Shown: in pieces, positions 27,532 to 34,094 of the stretch
Position numbering within the stretch: the first letter of the stretch is position 1
How the letters are laid out: every line of letters begins with the position of its first letter
Made by a program: the position numbers and the translations under genes
The notes under the pieces: generated by a model
What the model saw: only the letters and a program-made list of their open reading frames with translations
What the model was told of the DNA's origin: nothing
Databases searched by the model: none
DNA from: a virus
Direction: 5' to 3' (one strand)
Length of the DNA: 34,094 nt
IMG/VR virus record: IMGVR_UViG_3300031857_000713
Span: 1-34,094 of that record

Positions 27532-27613
27532 GACGACGCCGGGGAATCGAACCCCGGCGAGCTCGGCGATCGAAGATCGCGCCAGAGCGCCGTCGAAGAT
27601 CCCGTAAGGGATC
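27532..27613 (-). ncRNA. Three-hairpin, tRNA-like structured element after the capsid gene
   Basis: Read on the minus strand: GATCCC-TTAC-GGGATC (27598-27613) overlaps the capsid stop; GCGATC-TTC-GATCGC (27566-27580); CGCCGGGG-TTCGATT-CCCCGGCG (27537-27559). The last has the exact GTTCGATTC loop of a tRNA T-arm. GACGGCG (27588-27594) can pair with CGTCGTC (27532-27538) like an acceptor stem, but the 63-nt span has no D arm and no credible anticodon loop. It may be a terminator, mRNA-stabilising structure or degenerate tRNA. Confidence 0.5.
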
Positions 27614-28889
27614 AGAGAACGTCGTTCAGCCCCGTACCGGAGATGACCGAAACGCCCTTCGGATAGCGCTCCGAGAGGAACGCGGAGTAACCGAACAGCT
27701 GAATACGCACTTCGAGAGTGTCGCTCAGCGGAGCGTCGAGGACGCGCGTACGCACGCCGCCCTCCATGACTGCCAGATCCGGCGCGTGAATCGCGAGCAC
27801 GCGATCCTCATCGGTTCCGCTTCCGAGATTGACCGGAATATTCGGATCGATGATGACCGGCAGACCAGCGATCGACGCGACCTGCGCGCCGTCCTGAGTA
27901 CCAGCGGCGAGCATGAGCGGTCCCTGCTGAAACACAGGAGCCGTGCTGCTCAGACCGGCCGCGAGGAAAGCCGCGCGACGCGGATGCATGACCAGATGCG
28001 TAGCCGGGAGATACCGGTTCGAGGCGATCTGCTCGATCGCCTTATAGATCTTCGGCAGCGTGTCGGCCGCGGTAGCGGTACCCGCGGTGTACGTCACGGA
28101 GTTTACGCCGGAGACGTTCAGGAGTCCGACGTGCTCATTCGACGCCGAAGCGCCGGCGATGAGCTGACGATCCAGTTCCGCGTCGTATGCGGACTGGAGA
28201 TCCCGGAGCACGATTACATCGAACGCGGGATCGCTGCGGTCGAGAAGCTGCTGAGAGATATCGACCTGACCGGCAATCGTGCGAACGTAAGTCGCCGGCT
28301 GCGAGGTAGTCGGATCGGTCTCCTGCACGCTCCCGCCGTCAGTCTGAGCGGCAACTGCGGAGCCGCCGGTGACCTTCGGAACCGTGAACGACGTACCGGT
28401 AGCCGGGAGCGGCGCCTTCGGCAGCGCATCGGCAAGCGGACGGCCTCCCCGCGGGAACTCCGCGGCGAGCTCGGCGAGGTACACCGGAGGAATGAAGCCG
28501 TTCGACGCGGAACTCACGTCGCGGCGTTCGCTCATCTCGGCATCGTGACGACGCATCCGCTCAGCGGAAGCCTCATCGCGATTACGCATCGCGAGATCAC
28601 GGAAGAACGAGAACGGCGTATCCTTACGGTACGTCGGCTCCTCCTTGACGACCTTCACGTCAGGGACCGCCGGCGAGGGAAGATCCTCACGGGCGCGCTC
28701 GATGCGCTCATAGAGAGCAACCTCGCGCTTAGCGGCCTCGACGGTCTGATCGCTTTCGTTCCAGCGCTGCTCGAGGGAATCAACGTCGGCGGACTCGTCC
28801 GCGACCTCGATCTCATCGGCGATACGCTGACGCTCGGCTACGGCCTCATCGAGACGCGCCTTCGCGGTTTCGAGCTTATCGCTCGGCAT
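27612..28889 (-). CDS. HK97-type major capsid protein (425 aa)
   Basis: An N-terminal coiled-coil delta domain (residues about 1-125: KLETAKARLDEAVAERQRIA, SLEQRWNESDQTVEAAKREV) serves as internal scaffold and is likely cut near the SSASNGF segment. The body has the HK97 pattern: FIPPVYLAELAAEFPRGGRP, GTSFTVPKVTGGSAVAAQTD, QPATYVRTIAGQVDISQQLL, MHPRRAAFLAAG and the end LFGYSAFLSERYPKGVSVIS. It forms the capsid shell after protease action. SD GGAGG lies eight bases before ATG 28889. Confidence 0.95.
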   Translation of the reverse strand: MPSDKLETAKARLDEAVAERQRIADEIEVADESADVDSLEQRWNESDQTVEAAKREVALYERIERAREDLPSPAVPDVKVVKEEPTYRKDTPFSFFRDLAMRNRDEASAERMRRHDAEMSERRDVSSASNGFIPPVYLAELAAEFPRGGRPLADALPKAPLPATGTSFTVPKVTGGSAVAAQTDGGSVQETDPTTSQPATYVRTIAGQVDISQQLLDRSDPAFDVIVLRDLQSAYDAELDRQLIAGASASNEHVGLLNVSGVNSVTYTAGTATAADTLPKIYKAIEQIASNRYLPATHLVMHPRRAAFLAAGLSSTAPVFQQGPLMLAAGTQDGAQVASIAGLPVIIDPNIPVNLGSGTDEDRVLAIHAPDLAVMEGGVRTRVLDAPLSDTLEVRIQLFGYSAFLSERYPKGVSVISGTGLNDVL

Positions 28890-28913
28890 ATCAGAACCTC
28901 CAAAGGTTCGGAG

Positions 28914-30185
28914 TTAGGTCCGGCTCCTGATTCGCTCACGAAGCCTTCGCAGATCAGCCCCGGACGGCGACTGATCGGTGCGAGCCTCGCCCTGCGGCGA
29001 CGACTCGCGCTCTTCTGCCGGGACCACTTCGGCAGATGAAGTTTCAGTTTCGTTCTCGAGCTCGCCGCGGTCGATCGCGCGAGCGAGAACTTCGGTCTTA
29101 GTTTCGGCATACGCCGGATAAGTGACGACGCTTACGTCGAACAGATCCTTTACGCGCTGCACGCGACGGAGCGGAGTTCCGTCATCGGCGGAGCCCCACG
29201 AATCCTCCTCGACCGTGAACGCGAAGCTCATCTGATCGATATCGCCGCGCTCGATCGCGATCCGGAGATCTTCGGCGTAGGAGTACGGCGCGACGCGCGC
29301 GTAGATCCGCAGACCGCGCTCATCTTCGGAGAGCTCGAGCGTGCCGCTCTTCGAGCGCGCGAGAACGAGGTTCGAGTCGTGGTTGATTAGAAAGCGAACG
29401 TCGAGATCGCTCTTACGCAGAGATTCAGAGAAAGCGCCGCGCTGAATCTCCTCGACGAAGCCGCCGAGATCCTCCGATCGCGAGTCGAAGAGAGCCGCGT
29501 AGCCGGTGACGACGAGCTCGTTCTTCTTCTGCGGATCGCCGGAGCCCGCGACGCGGAGCTCCTCGAGCTTCACTCTTACGCGCTCGACCTCGAGCGGCTG
29601 CGAAGTTTGCATCTGCGGTATCTCCTCCTCCGCCGGAGTCGGCGGCATCTCATCCCCTGCCGGCTGCACCGGCTCGTCCTCACGAATCGCGAGCTCCTCC
29701 TCGACGGGCTCCTCCTCGACGAGCTCCTCCTCGTCGTCGAGCTCCGGCTCCTCCGGCGTCTCGACTTCGGGCTCCTCGACCTCCGGCTCTTCCATCTCCG
29801 GATACTCGTTCTGCTCGACCTCGACCGTGATCTTCAGAGACCGCTCGGCCTCCTCCTTCTCCCGGTCGAGCTCGGCGACCTTCTTCTCTGCCCACGAACG
29901 GCCGGCATCGCCGCCCCATAGAGCCCACGCGACGCGGCCGGCGCCCGGATACTGCGGATCGTCCGGATCGCGGTTAGCGTCAGAAGCCATATCGACCTCA
30001 TGCCGCGCGAACCATCCCGGCATCTTTCGGACTTTCTGCTCGCTGAGCGGCTCGCGGTCAGCCATCTTTCGAGCGTCCGCGACGGTCCGCGGGACGAGCC
30101 CGCTTCCGGCGCGGCCATCTTCAGCCCACTTGAGACCGCGGCGAGCCTCGATCGCCATCGACGCGGTAGGAGTTAGATCAGCCAT
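28914..30185 (-). CDS. Prohead protease (S78) with N-terminal module and acidic linker (423 aa)
   Basis: Three parts. Residues 1-105 are a module seen in phage head proteins (TPTASMAIEARRGLKWAEDG, PGWFARHEVDM, GRVAWALWGGDAGRSWAEKK). Residues about 115-190 are a very acidic linker with repeated EEPEVE. Residues about 195-375 are the S78 protease with NHDSN (His269) and DQMSFAF (Ser320). The C-terminus is charged. It matures the capsid by cutting the delta domain. Most S78 proteases are about 200 aa, so this one is doubled by the N-terminal module and linker, which could act as an internal scaffold removed by self-cleavage. It overlaps the portal gene by 8 bp. Confidence 0.85.
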   Translation of the reverse strand: MADLTPTASMAIEARRGLKWAEDGRAGSGLVPRTVADARKMADREPLSEQKVRKMPGWFARHEVDMASDANRDPDDPQYPGAGRVAWALWGGDAGRSWAEKKVAELDREKEEAERSLKITVEVEQNEYPEMEEPEVEEPEVETPEEPELDDEEELVEEEPVEEELAIREDEPVQPAGDEMPPTPAEEEIPQMQTSQPLEVERVRVKLEELRVAGSGDPQKKNELVVTGYAALFDSRSEDLGGFVEEIQRGAFSESLRKSDLDVRFLINHDSNLVLARSKSGTLELSEDERGLRIYARVAPYSYAEDLRIAIERGDIDQMSFAFTVEEDSWGSADDGTPLRRVQRVKDLFDVSVVTYPAYAETKTEVLARAIDRGELENETETSSAEVVPAEERESSPQGEARTDQSPSGADLRRLRERIRSRT

Positions 30186-31401
30186 CGTTATTAGGAGACT
30201 CCGGGATCGGTTGCGGGTTAGGAGCGCCCCCTACCGGCGTTATCTGAATCTCATCGCCGCCGTTGATCGGCGGATAGTTCTCGAGCCGGCGGACTTCGTT
30301 CTGAGAGAGGATGCCGGTCTGAATCGCGGTCTTGTAGCTCTCGAAGCGCTCGCGAGTCGAAGGACGAAGGAGCCCATCGGCGAGGAACTCCGGGAAGAGA
30401 TCGCCGGTCGTCGCGAAGAGATCGGGATCGGCGGCGAGAGCGCGCTCGATCCTGCTCATCCGCGAGACGAGACAGAACTTGACGAACTGCTCCGTTAGCG
30501 CCTGCGTATCCATTCCGTTCCGATCGCCGGCATCGAGGAGCGCCGCGGGAACATTGAAGATCCGCGCAACCTGCTCGACGCTGAATCGCATCGATTCGAC
30601 GAACTGAGCATCGACCATCGAGACCGGGATCGTCTCTAGCGTTGCGCCTCCGCCGATGACTGCGGTCGAGCCCGCGCGATCGATCCCGGCGTGCTGCGAG
30701 TCCCACGTCTCGGCGAGCTCGCGCGCCTGCTCGCGCGTAACCTGCTGCGGCATCGAGAGGACGACGCCGGGACCGGCGCCCCTGCTCATATAGGCGTTGA
30801 GAAAGCGCTGCATCCCGGCCGGAGCCGCGAGCGCGTCGCGGTGAGCGGTGATCGGGGAGATGCCGACCGGCCCTCCCTGCGGAGCGAAGCCGCGAATATG
30901 AAGGATCTCACGGGAAGTCAGATCACGCTCGACGCCGGTCGAGCTCGCGATCGAGTACGAGAGCTCGCCGGTCTTCGAGTCCTGATTGACGGAGACGCTC
31001 GCCGGCGGAAGCGGGACGAGCTCGACGACCGTCTTCCCGGAGTAGATCTTCCGGATATAGGCGTTTCCGAATCCCTCGAGACTCGCGGCCACGTCCGAGA
31101 TGAAGTCGTGCGGCGACTGATCGCGGTTCGGCCGGACGCGGAAGAGCTCGTACTGAGTAACGTCGTCGGCGCGCTCGCGGTTCTCGCCGTTCTTTCGATA
31201 GACGAGAAGCGGCATCGAGGCGACGGTCTCCGAGATAAGCCGGATGCAAGCGGTCACGGCCGGCAAGCCGAACGCTACATCGGGAGTAACTGCGATCGGG
31301 ACGCCGGCGCCGCCACGGTCGAACGGAATCGGGATCGAGCTTGATCCGAACTCAGCGAACCGGAGCTCGACGTTGCGACCATCGCGAGAGAGAAGTTTCA
31401 C
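30178..31401 (-). CDS. HK97-family portal protein (407 aa)
   Basis: Classical motifs: AFGLPAVTACIRLISETVAS, LEGFGNAYIRKIYSG, REILHIRGFAPQGGPVGISP, MSRGAGPGVVLSMPQQV, RIFNVPAALLDAGDRNGMDT and a C-terminal NEVRRLENYPPINGGDEIQI. It forms the dodecameric ring at one vertex through which DNA is packaged. The Pro-rich tail (NPQPIPESPNND) is flexible. GTG 31401 overlaps the upstream stop (GTGA). Confidence 0.95.
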   Translation of the reverse strand: MKLLSRDGRNVELRFAEFGSSSIPIPFDRGGAGVPIAVTPDVAFGLPAVTACIRLISETVASMPLLVYRKNGENRERADDVTQYELFRVRPNRDQSPHDFISDVAASLEGFGNAYIRKIYSGKTVVELVPLPPASVSVNQDSKTGELSYSIASSTGVERDLTSREILHIRGFAPQGGPVGISPITAHRDALAAPAGMQRFLNAYMSRGAGPGVVLSMPQQVTREQARELAETWDSQHAGIDRAGSTAVIGGGATLETIPVSMVDAQFVESMRFSVEQVARIFNVPAALLDAGDRNGMDTQALTEQFVKFCLVSRMSRIERALAADPDLFATTGDLFPEFLADGLLRPSTRERFESYKTAIQTGILSQNEVRRLENYPPINGGDEIQITPVGGAPNPQPIPESPNNDG

Positions 31402-31628
31402 TTATCTAACACCTGAATAAAGATGACGTTCTCCTTCGGGATCTCGAGATGACCGGTCAGTTCGGCCGGCTCCGGATCTCGAAGGACTTTCGGAGTGAGT
31501 ACGACGTAACGACCGCCGGCTGCGCCGACGAGGAGCCCTTCGACACTCGGCGAGGAGCCGGTGAGATGCAGTCGCGCGAGTTTGCGCCCGCGCAACTTGA
31601 ACGCGAGACGCCAGATCCAGAATGGCAC
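31398..31628 (-). CDS. Small protein upstream of portal (76 aa)
   Basis: A basic start (MPFWIWRLAFKLRGRKLARL) is followed by a small beta barrel-like domain (SVEGLLVGAAGGRYVVLTPK, LTGHLEIPKENVIFIQVLD) with an LSm/SH3-like strand pattern. GTG 31628 has SD GAGAGGG. Small proteins with similar IPKENV endings occur upstream of portal genes in actinophages; the role is unknown. Confidence 0.6.
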   Translation of the reverse strand: MPFWIWRLAFKLRGRKLARLHLTGSSPSVEGLLVGAAGGRYVVLTPKVLRDPEPAELTGHLEIPKENVIFIQVLDK

Positions 31629-31645
31629 TATCGATCACCCTCTCT

Positions 31646-32419
31646 CTATGGCAGTTCGGCGATCTCGCCGTCCACGGTCTCCATGACAAGCCGGCCGACG
31701 CGCTCGACGCGCGCCTCGTCCCTTGTCGCGTAATACGCCTTCTGAAGCTCGGCGCGATGCGCGTTACGCTGCCGCGTCCAATGTTCGATCTCCACGTTCG
31801 GGAGATTCAGCGCCGGCTCGAGATTCCAGTTCTCCGGACCCCATAGATAGCGCCAGTCTTCGCCGTGCGGATACCGGTATATGAAGTGAGCGTTCACGAC
31901 TTCGAGCCCACGGCGAGCGCGAAAGAGCGCCCGGTGAGCGTGCGAAGTCTTCTGAGCTACTCCGGATCCGTCCGGCAGGATCGAGCGTCCGTCGTCCGTA
32001 TGCCAGTCGTAACGATCGACAAGCTGCACGGATGCTACGTCGAGCTCGGTCCCTTCTAGATCGTGTCGGAGCCCTAGAGCTCGAGTGACGACCATATCCG
32101 CATCGACCACTAGGAGCCAGTCGTCTTCCGACGTAACCTGCTCGGCGATGCGGAAAGCTAAGTTTCGTTTCTCGATCTCGTTCCCGATGAAAGCGTGATC
32201 GGGAACGTGCATCGAGAGCCCTAGACCGGAGGCGTGACAAGCGCGAACGATCGCGTCCTGCTGCTCGACTCCGCTAGAGCGTTCGGTCGCGCTATAGAGC
32301 GCGTAGGGACCATCGACCGCTACGACGTGAGAGCACCCGGCGCGAGCGGCGCCGGCGATGACGTGAGAGAGCCACGTCGGAGATTCGTCGTACCAGCACA
32401 GAACCGCGACAATCTTCAT
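31646..32419 (-). CDS. GT-A type glycosyltransferase between terminase and portal (257 aa)
   Basis: The N-terminus (MKIVAVLCWYDESPTWLSHV) is a Rossmann-like first strand, HVVAVDGPYAL a second, and WLLVVDADMV holds the DxD motif (Asp106, Asp108) for metal and nucleotide-sugar. His and Trp residues (HAHRALFRARRGLEVVNAHF, LWGPENWNLEP) could form the acceptor site. This is the GT-A (family 2-like) pattern. ATG 32419 overlaps the terminase stop (ATGA), so it is made with the head proteins. Likely targets are virion proteins or phage DNA; the sequence does not tell which. Confidence 0.75.
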   Translation of the reverse strand: MKIVAVLCWYDESPTWLSHVIAGAARAGCSHVVAVDGPYALYSATERSSGVEQQDAIVRACHASGLGLSMHVPDHAFIGNEIEKRNLAFRIAEQVTSEDDWLLVVDADMVVTRALGLRHDLEGTELDVASVQLVDRYDWHTDDGRSILPDGSGVAQKTSHAHRALFRARRGLEVVNAHFIYRYPHGEDWRYLWGPENWNLEPALNLPNVEIEHWTRQRNAHRAELQKAYYATRDEARVERVGRLVMETVDGEIAELP

Positions 32420-34041
32420 AGGAGCACGAACCCTTCCGGATCGGTCTCCGCGACCGATCTCCACGCTCGCCAATGAGCCATAACCGAAGCCACGAGACCG
32501 TCGATCCTGCGATCGCTCTCGAGCTTCTGAATCTTCCATCCGCGTTCGGTACGGCGAGCCGCGGTCGCCTCGACGTGAGAGGCGAGGACCGGATCGCCAT
32601 CGTGAACGATCCTCCGTTCCATCGCGCCGGCGTAGAACTCCGAATAGCCGGACTGCATCGCCGCGCTCGCCGGAATGATCGGCGCGCAGCGGATCCCTTC
32701 TCCGGCGAGCTCCTGCGCGGAGCGCTCGAAGAACCGGGGATCGAAGACGAGCTCGCGGAGATCGTACGTCTCGGCAAGCGAACGGATATAAGCCTCGACC
32801 TCCGCTAGATCGATTCGGCCGCCGGCGCAGTACGAGTGAGCCGGCGCGTCATCGACCGCGGACCAGACGTGAGCCTTCAGCGCGACCTTCCCGGAATCGA
32901 GCGGCCAACTGACGACTACCGCCGTCGAGTCGTGAACGAGTCCTACATCGACCGCGACGTAGATCGGCTGACCGGGCGCGAGCTCGAGCTCCGAATCGGT
33001 CATCTCCTCCCAAACTCCCGGAGGGAGCCAAGCGTTACGAGCCTTCACCCATCGATTGAGATGCAGCCGCGCGAAAGTGTTCTCGTCCATCGTCGGCGAG
33101 TCGAACTGCGCGCGAAGCGTCTCGTTATCGATCCACGAAGCCGGATTAGCTTTCTGCCAGTACGACTCGTCATCGATCGCGACGCTCTCCGGCGACGTGT
33201 ACCACCAGAGAAGAAAGTCATCTTCTTTCGCGACGAGAAGAGAGCCGCCGGCGCGCTCCTCGAGCTTCGGGCTCTTCAGCGCCTCGTCGTAGAGCCGGCC
33301 GAGAACCGTATCTTTGTTGAAGCCGGCCGTCGTGATCGTGACCGTGAGCGGCTCCTCGCGAGCTCCGGTCGCGGTCTGAAGCGCCGCCCATAGCTCCTCC
33401 TGCCGCGGAGTCTGCCACGAATGAAGCTCGTCGCAGACGATCAGCGGTCCGGGATTCAATCCATGAACCAACTTTCCGTCCGCGGCCACGCGGCGAATGA
33501 CGCCGTTCGAGTCCGGACACTTGATCGTGTACCGCTGCTGATCGAACCAGAGATCCAGAAGCGGATCCGAGCTCGCGAACGCGCGAGCCTGATCGAAGAC
33601 GACCGCGGCCTGATCGCGCGAACCCGCGGCGACTACCACGTCCGGCGAACGCTCTCCCTCGATCGACGCCGCCCATAACGCGAGCGCCGAGAGGAGCGAG
33701 CTCTTACCGTTCTTTCGCGGGAGCCCGATCAGAGCTTGCCGGATCTTCCGCTTACCGTTCTTATCGACCGCGAGGAGCTCGCCGATGAGCTCGCGCTGCC
33801 ACGGCTCGAGCACGAACGGCTCGCCGTACCAGCGCCCGATCGTATGGCGCAGCATCTCCGAAGCGAACATCTCGAAGTGTTCGGCCGGCTTGAGATCGCC
33901 ACCCTGACGAACGCTGCGATCTCGCCAGATATCGACGCTCGCGCCGAGCTCCTCGACGAGATGCTGATGGCGCGAACGAACGAACGTCCCCTCGCGCAGA
34001 TGCTCATCCAGCGTCTTCTTATTACTCGGCGGCTTCGCCAT
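32416..34041 (-). CDS. terL: Large terminase subunit (541 aa)
   Basis: The N-terminal ATPase has Walker A-like GLPRKNGKS (residues 106-114), Walker B LIVCDE (Asp204, Glu205) and coupling TTAG. The C-terminal RNase-H-like nuclease has VAVDVG (Asp365), VFDP and DRRIDGLVA. It packages DNA into the prohead through the portal and cuts genome ends. The first 30 residues (KTLDEHLREGTFVRSRHQHL) resemble the N-terminus often seen in small terminases; a separate small subunit gene is not visible nearby. ATG 34041 follows TAGGAGGACC. Confidence 0.95.
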   Translation of the reverse strand: MAKPPSNKKTLDEHLREGTFVRSRHQHLVEELGASVDIWRDRSVRQGGDLKPAEHFEMFASEMLRHTIGRWYGEPFVLEPWQRELIGELLAVDKNGKRKIRQALIGLPRKNGKSSLLSALALWAASIEGERSPDVVVAAGSRDQAAVVFDQARAFASSDPLLDLWFDQQRYTIKCPDSNGVIRRVAADGKLVHGLNPGPLIVCDELHSWQTPRQEELWAALQTATGAREEPLTVTITTAGFNKDTVLGRLYDEALKSPKLEERAGGSLLVAKEDDFLLWWYTSPESVAIDDESYWQKANPASWIDNETLRAQFDSPTMDENTFARLHLNRWVKARNAWLPPGVWEEMTDSELELAPGQPIYVAVDVGLVHDSTAVVVSWPLDSGKVALKAHVWSAVDDAPAHSYCAGGRIDLAEVEAYIRSLAETYDLRELVFDPRFFERSAQELAGEGIRCAPIIPASAAMQSGYSEFYAGAMERRIVHDGDPVLASHVEATAARRTERGWKIQKLESDRRIDGLVASVMAHWRAWRSVAETDPEGFVLL

Positions 34042-34094
34042 GAATCGGTCCTCCTACTTGAACCGCTGCCCCGCTGCGCGAGTGAAAAAAACTC
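34042..34094. other. Genome-end segment upstream of terminase
   Basis: It contains the SD (TAGGAGGACC) and a seven-A run (34084-34090) flanked by GAGT and ACTC. If the ends are joined, this inverted repeat is extended by one pair with base 1. No late promoter is obvious in these 53 bases. They may be part of cos or the HNH terminator; both are guesses from position. Confidence 0.3.

Noticed and set aside
27532-27594. A functional tRNA gene on the minus strand
   Set aside because: Despite the perfect T-arm and acceptor-like pairing, the span is 63 nt, there is no D-arm, and no anticodon loop has U33. It is described only as a tRNA-like structure.
1-34094. Integrated prophage with attL and attR
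   Set aside because: Only one att-like site is seen, int is internal, and the terminase and HNH genes lie at the ends with no bacterial genes. A free phage genome fits better.
1-34094. CRISPR arrays, insertion sequences or rRNA
   Set aside because: No regularly spaced repeats, transposase motifs or rRNA segments were seen; the repeats present are the promoter cassette, the coupling module and short palindromes.

Overview
This window looks like an essentially complete genome of a temperate siphovirus (HK97-type head, long non-contractile tail) with roughly 60 tightly packed genes. GC content is high, GTG starts are common, Shine-Dalgarno (SD) sites are strong GGAGG types, and most gene junctions are 4-bp ATGA or GTGA overlaps. 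The closest analogies are actinobacterial phages, but the host cannot be named from sequence alone. The integrase lies in the interior, while the large terminase and an HNH nuclease lie at opposite ends of the window. This order fits a linear or circularised virion genome cut near a cos-type end rather than a prophage.

Read on the minus strand, the late region runs from 34.0 to 14.8 kb. Its order is large terminase, glycosyltransferase, small protein, portal, three-part prohead protease, major capsid protein, head-tail connectors, tail tube protein, frameshifted tail-assembly chaperone, tape measure, distal tail protein, and tail-tip and receptor-binding-like proteins including a tandem paralogous pair. 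The lysis cassette follows: XhlA-like membrane protein, M15 peptidase, amidase and holin. An HTH-metallophosphatase, a MazG-like helical protein and a RusA resolvase come next. No small terminase subunit is visible.

The control region (about 12.0-14.0 kb) holds the only plus-strand genes: a small XRE-type repressor, a stand-alone Prim-Pol domain, a 26-residue Cys/His peptide and a small HTH protein. A 370-bp hairpin-rich gap sits in front of Prim-Pol and is a candidate replication origin or regulatory RNA. On the minus strand the early operon starts near 12.07 kb with two tiny membrane proteins, a Sak4-type RecA-like ATPase and its DUF669/SSB-like partner (tail ending EIPF). It continues through accessory genes to the tyrosine integrase.

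A tRNA T-arm-like attP candidate lies inside the 3' part of the integrase gene. Integration there would cut the early operon in two and change the integrase C-terminus. The distal part (0-7 kb) is accessory: two HNH nucleases, a PD-(D/E)XK-like nuclease, a secreted 3D-domain (cell-wall) protein, a small zinc ribbon and many unknown small proteins. This part carries its own repeated promoter cassette (near-identical 60-bp copies at 2717 and 4018, and a related element at 873). It also uses a repeated coupling module, GAGGAGGTGGCAGCATG, that encodes the C-terminal EEVAA of one protein and is the SD and start of the next.
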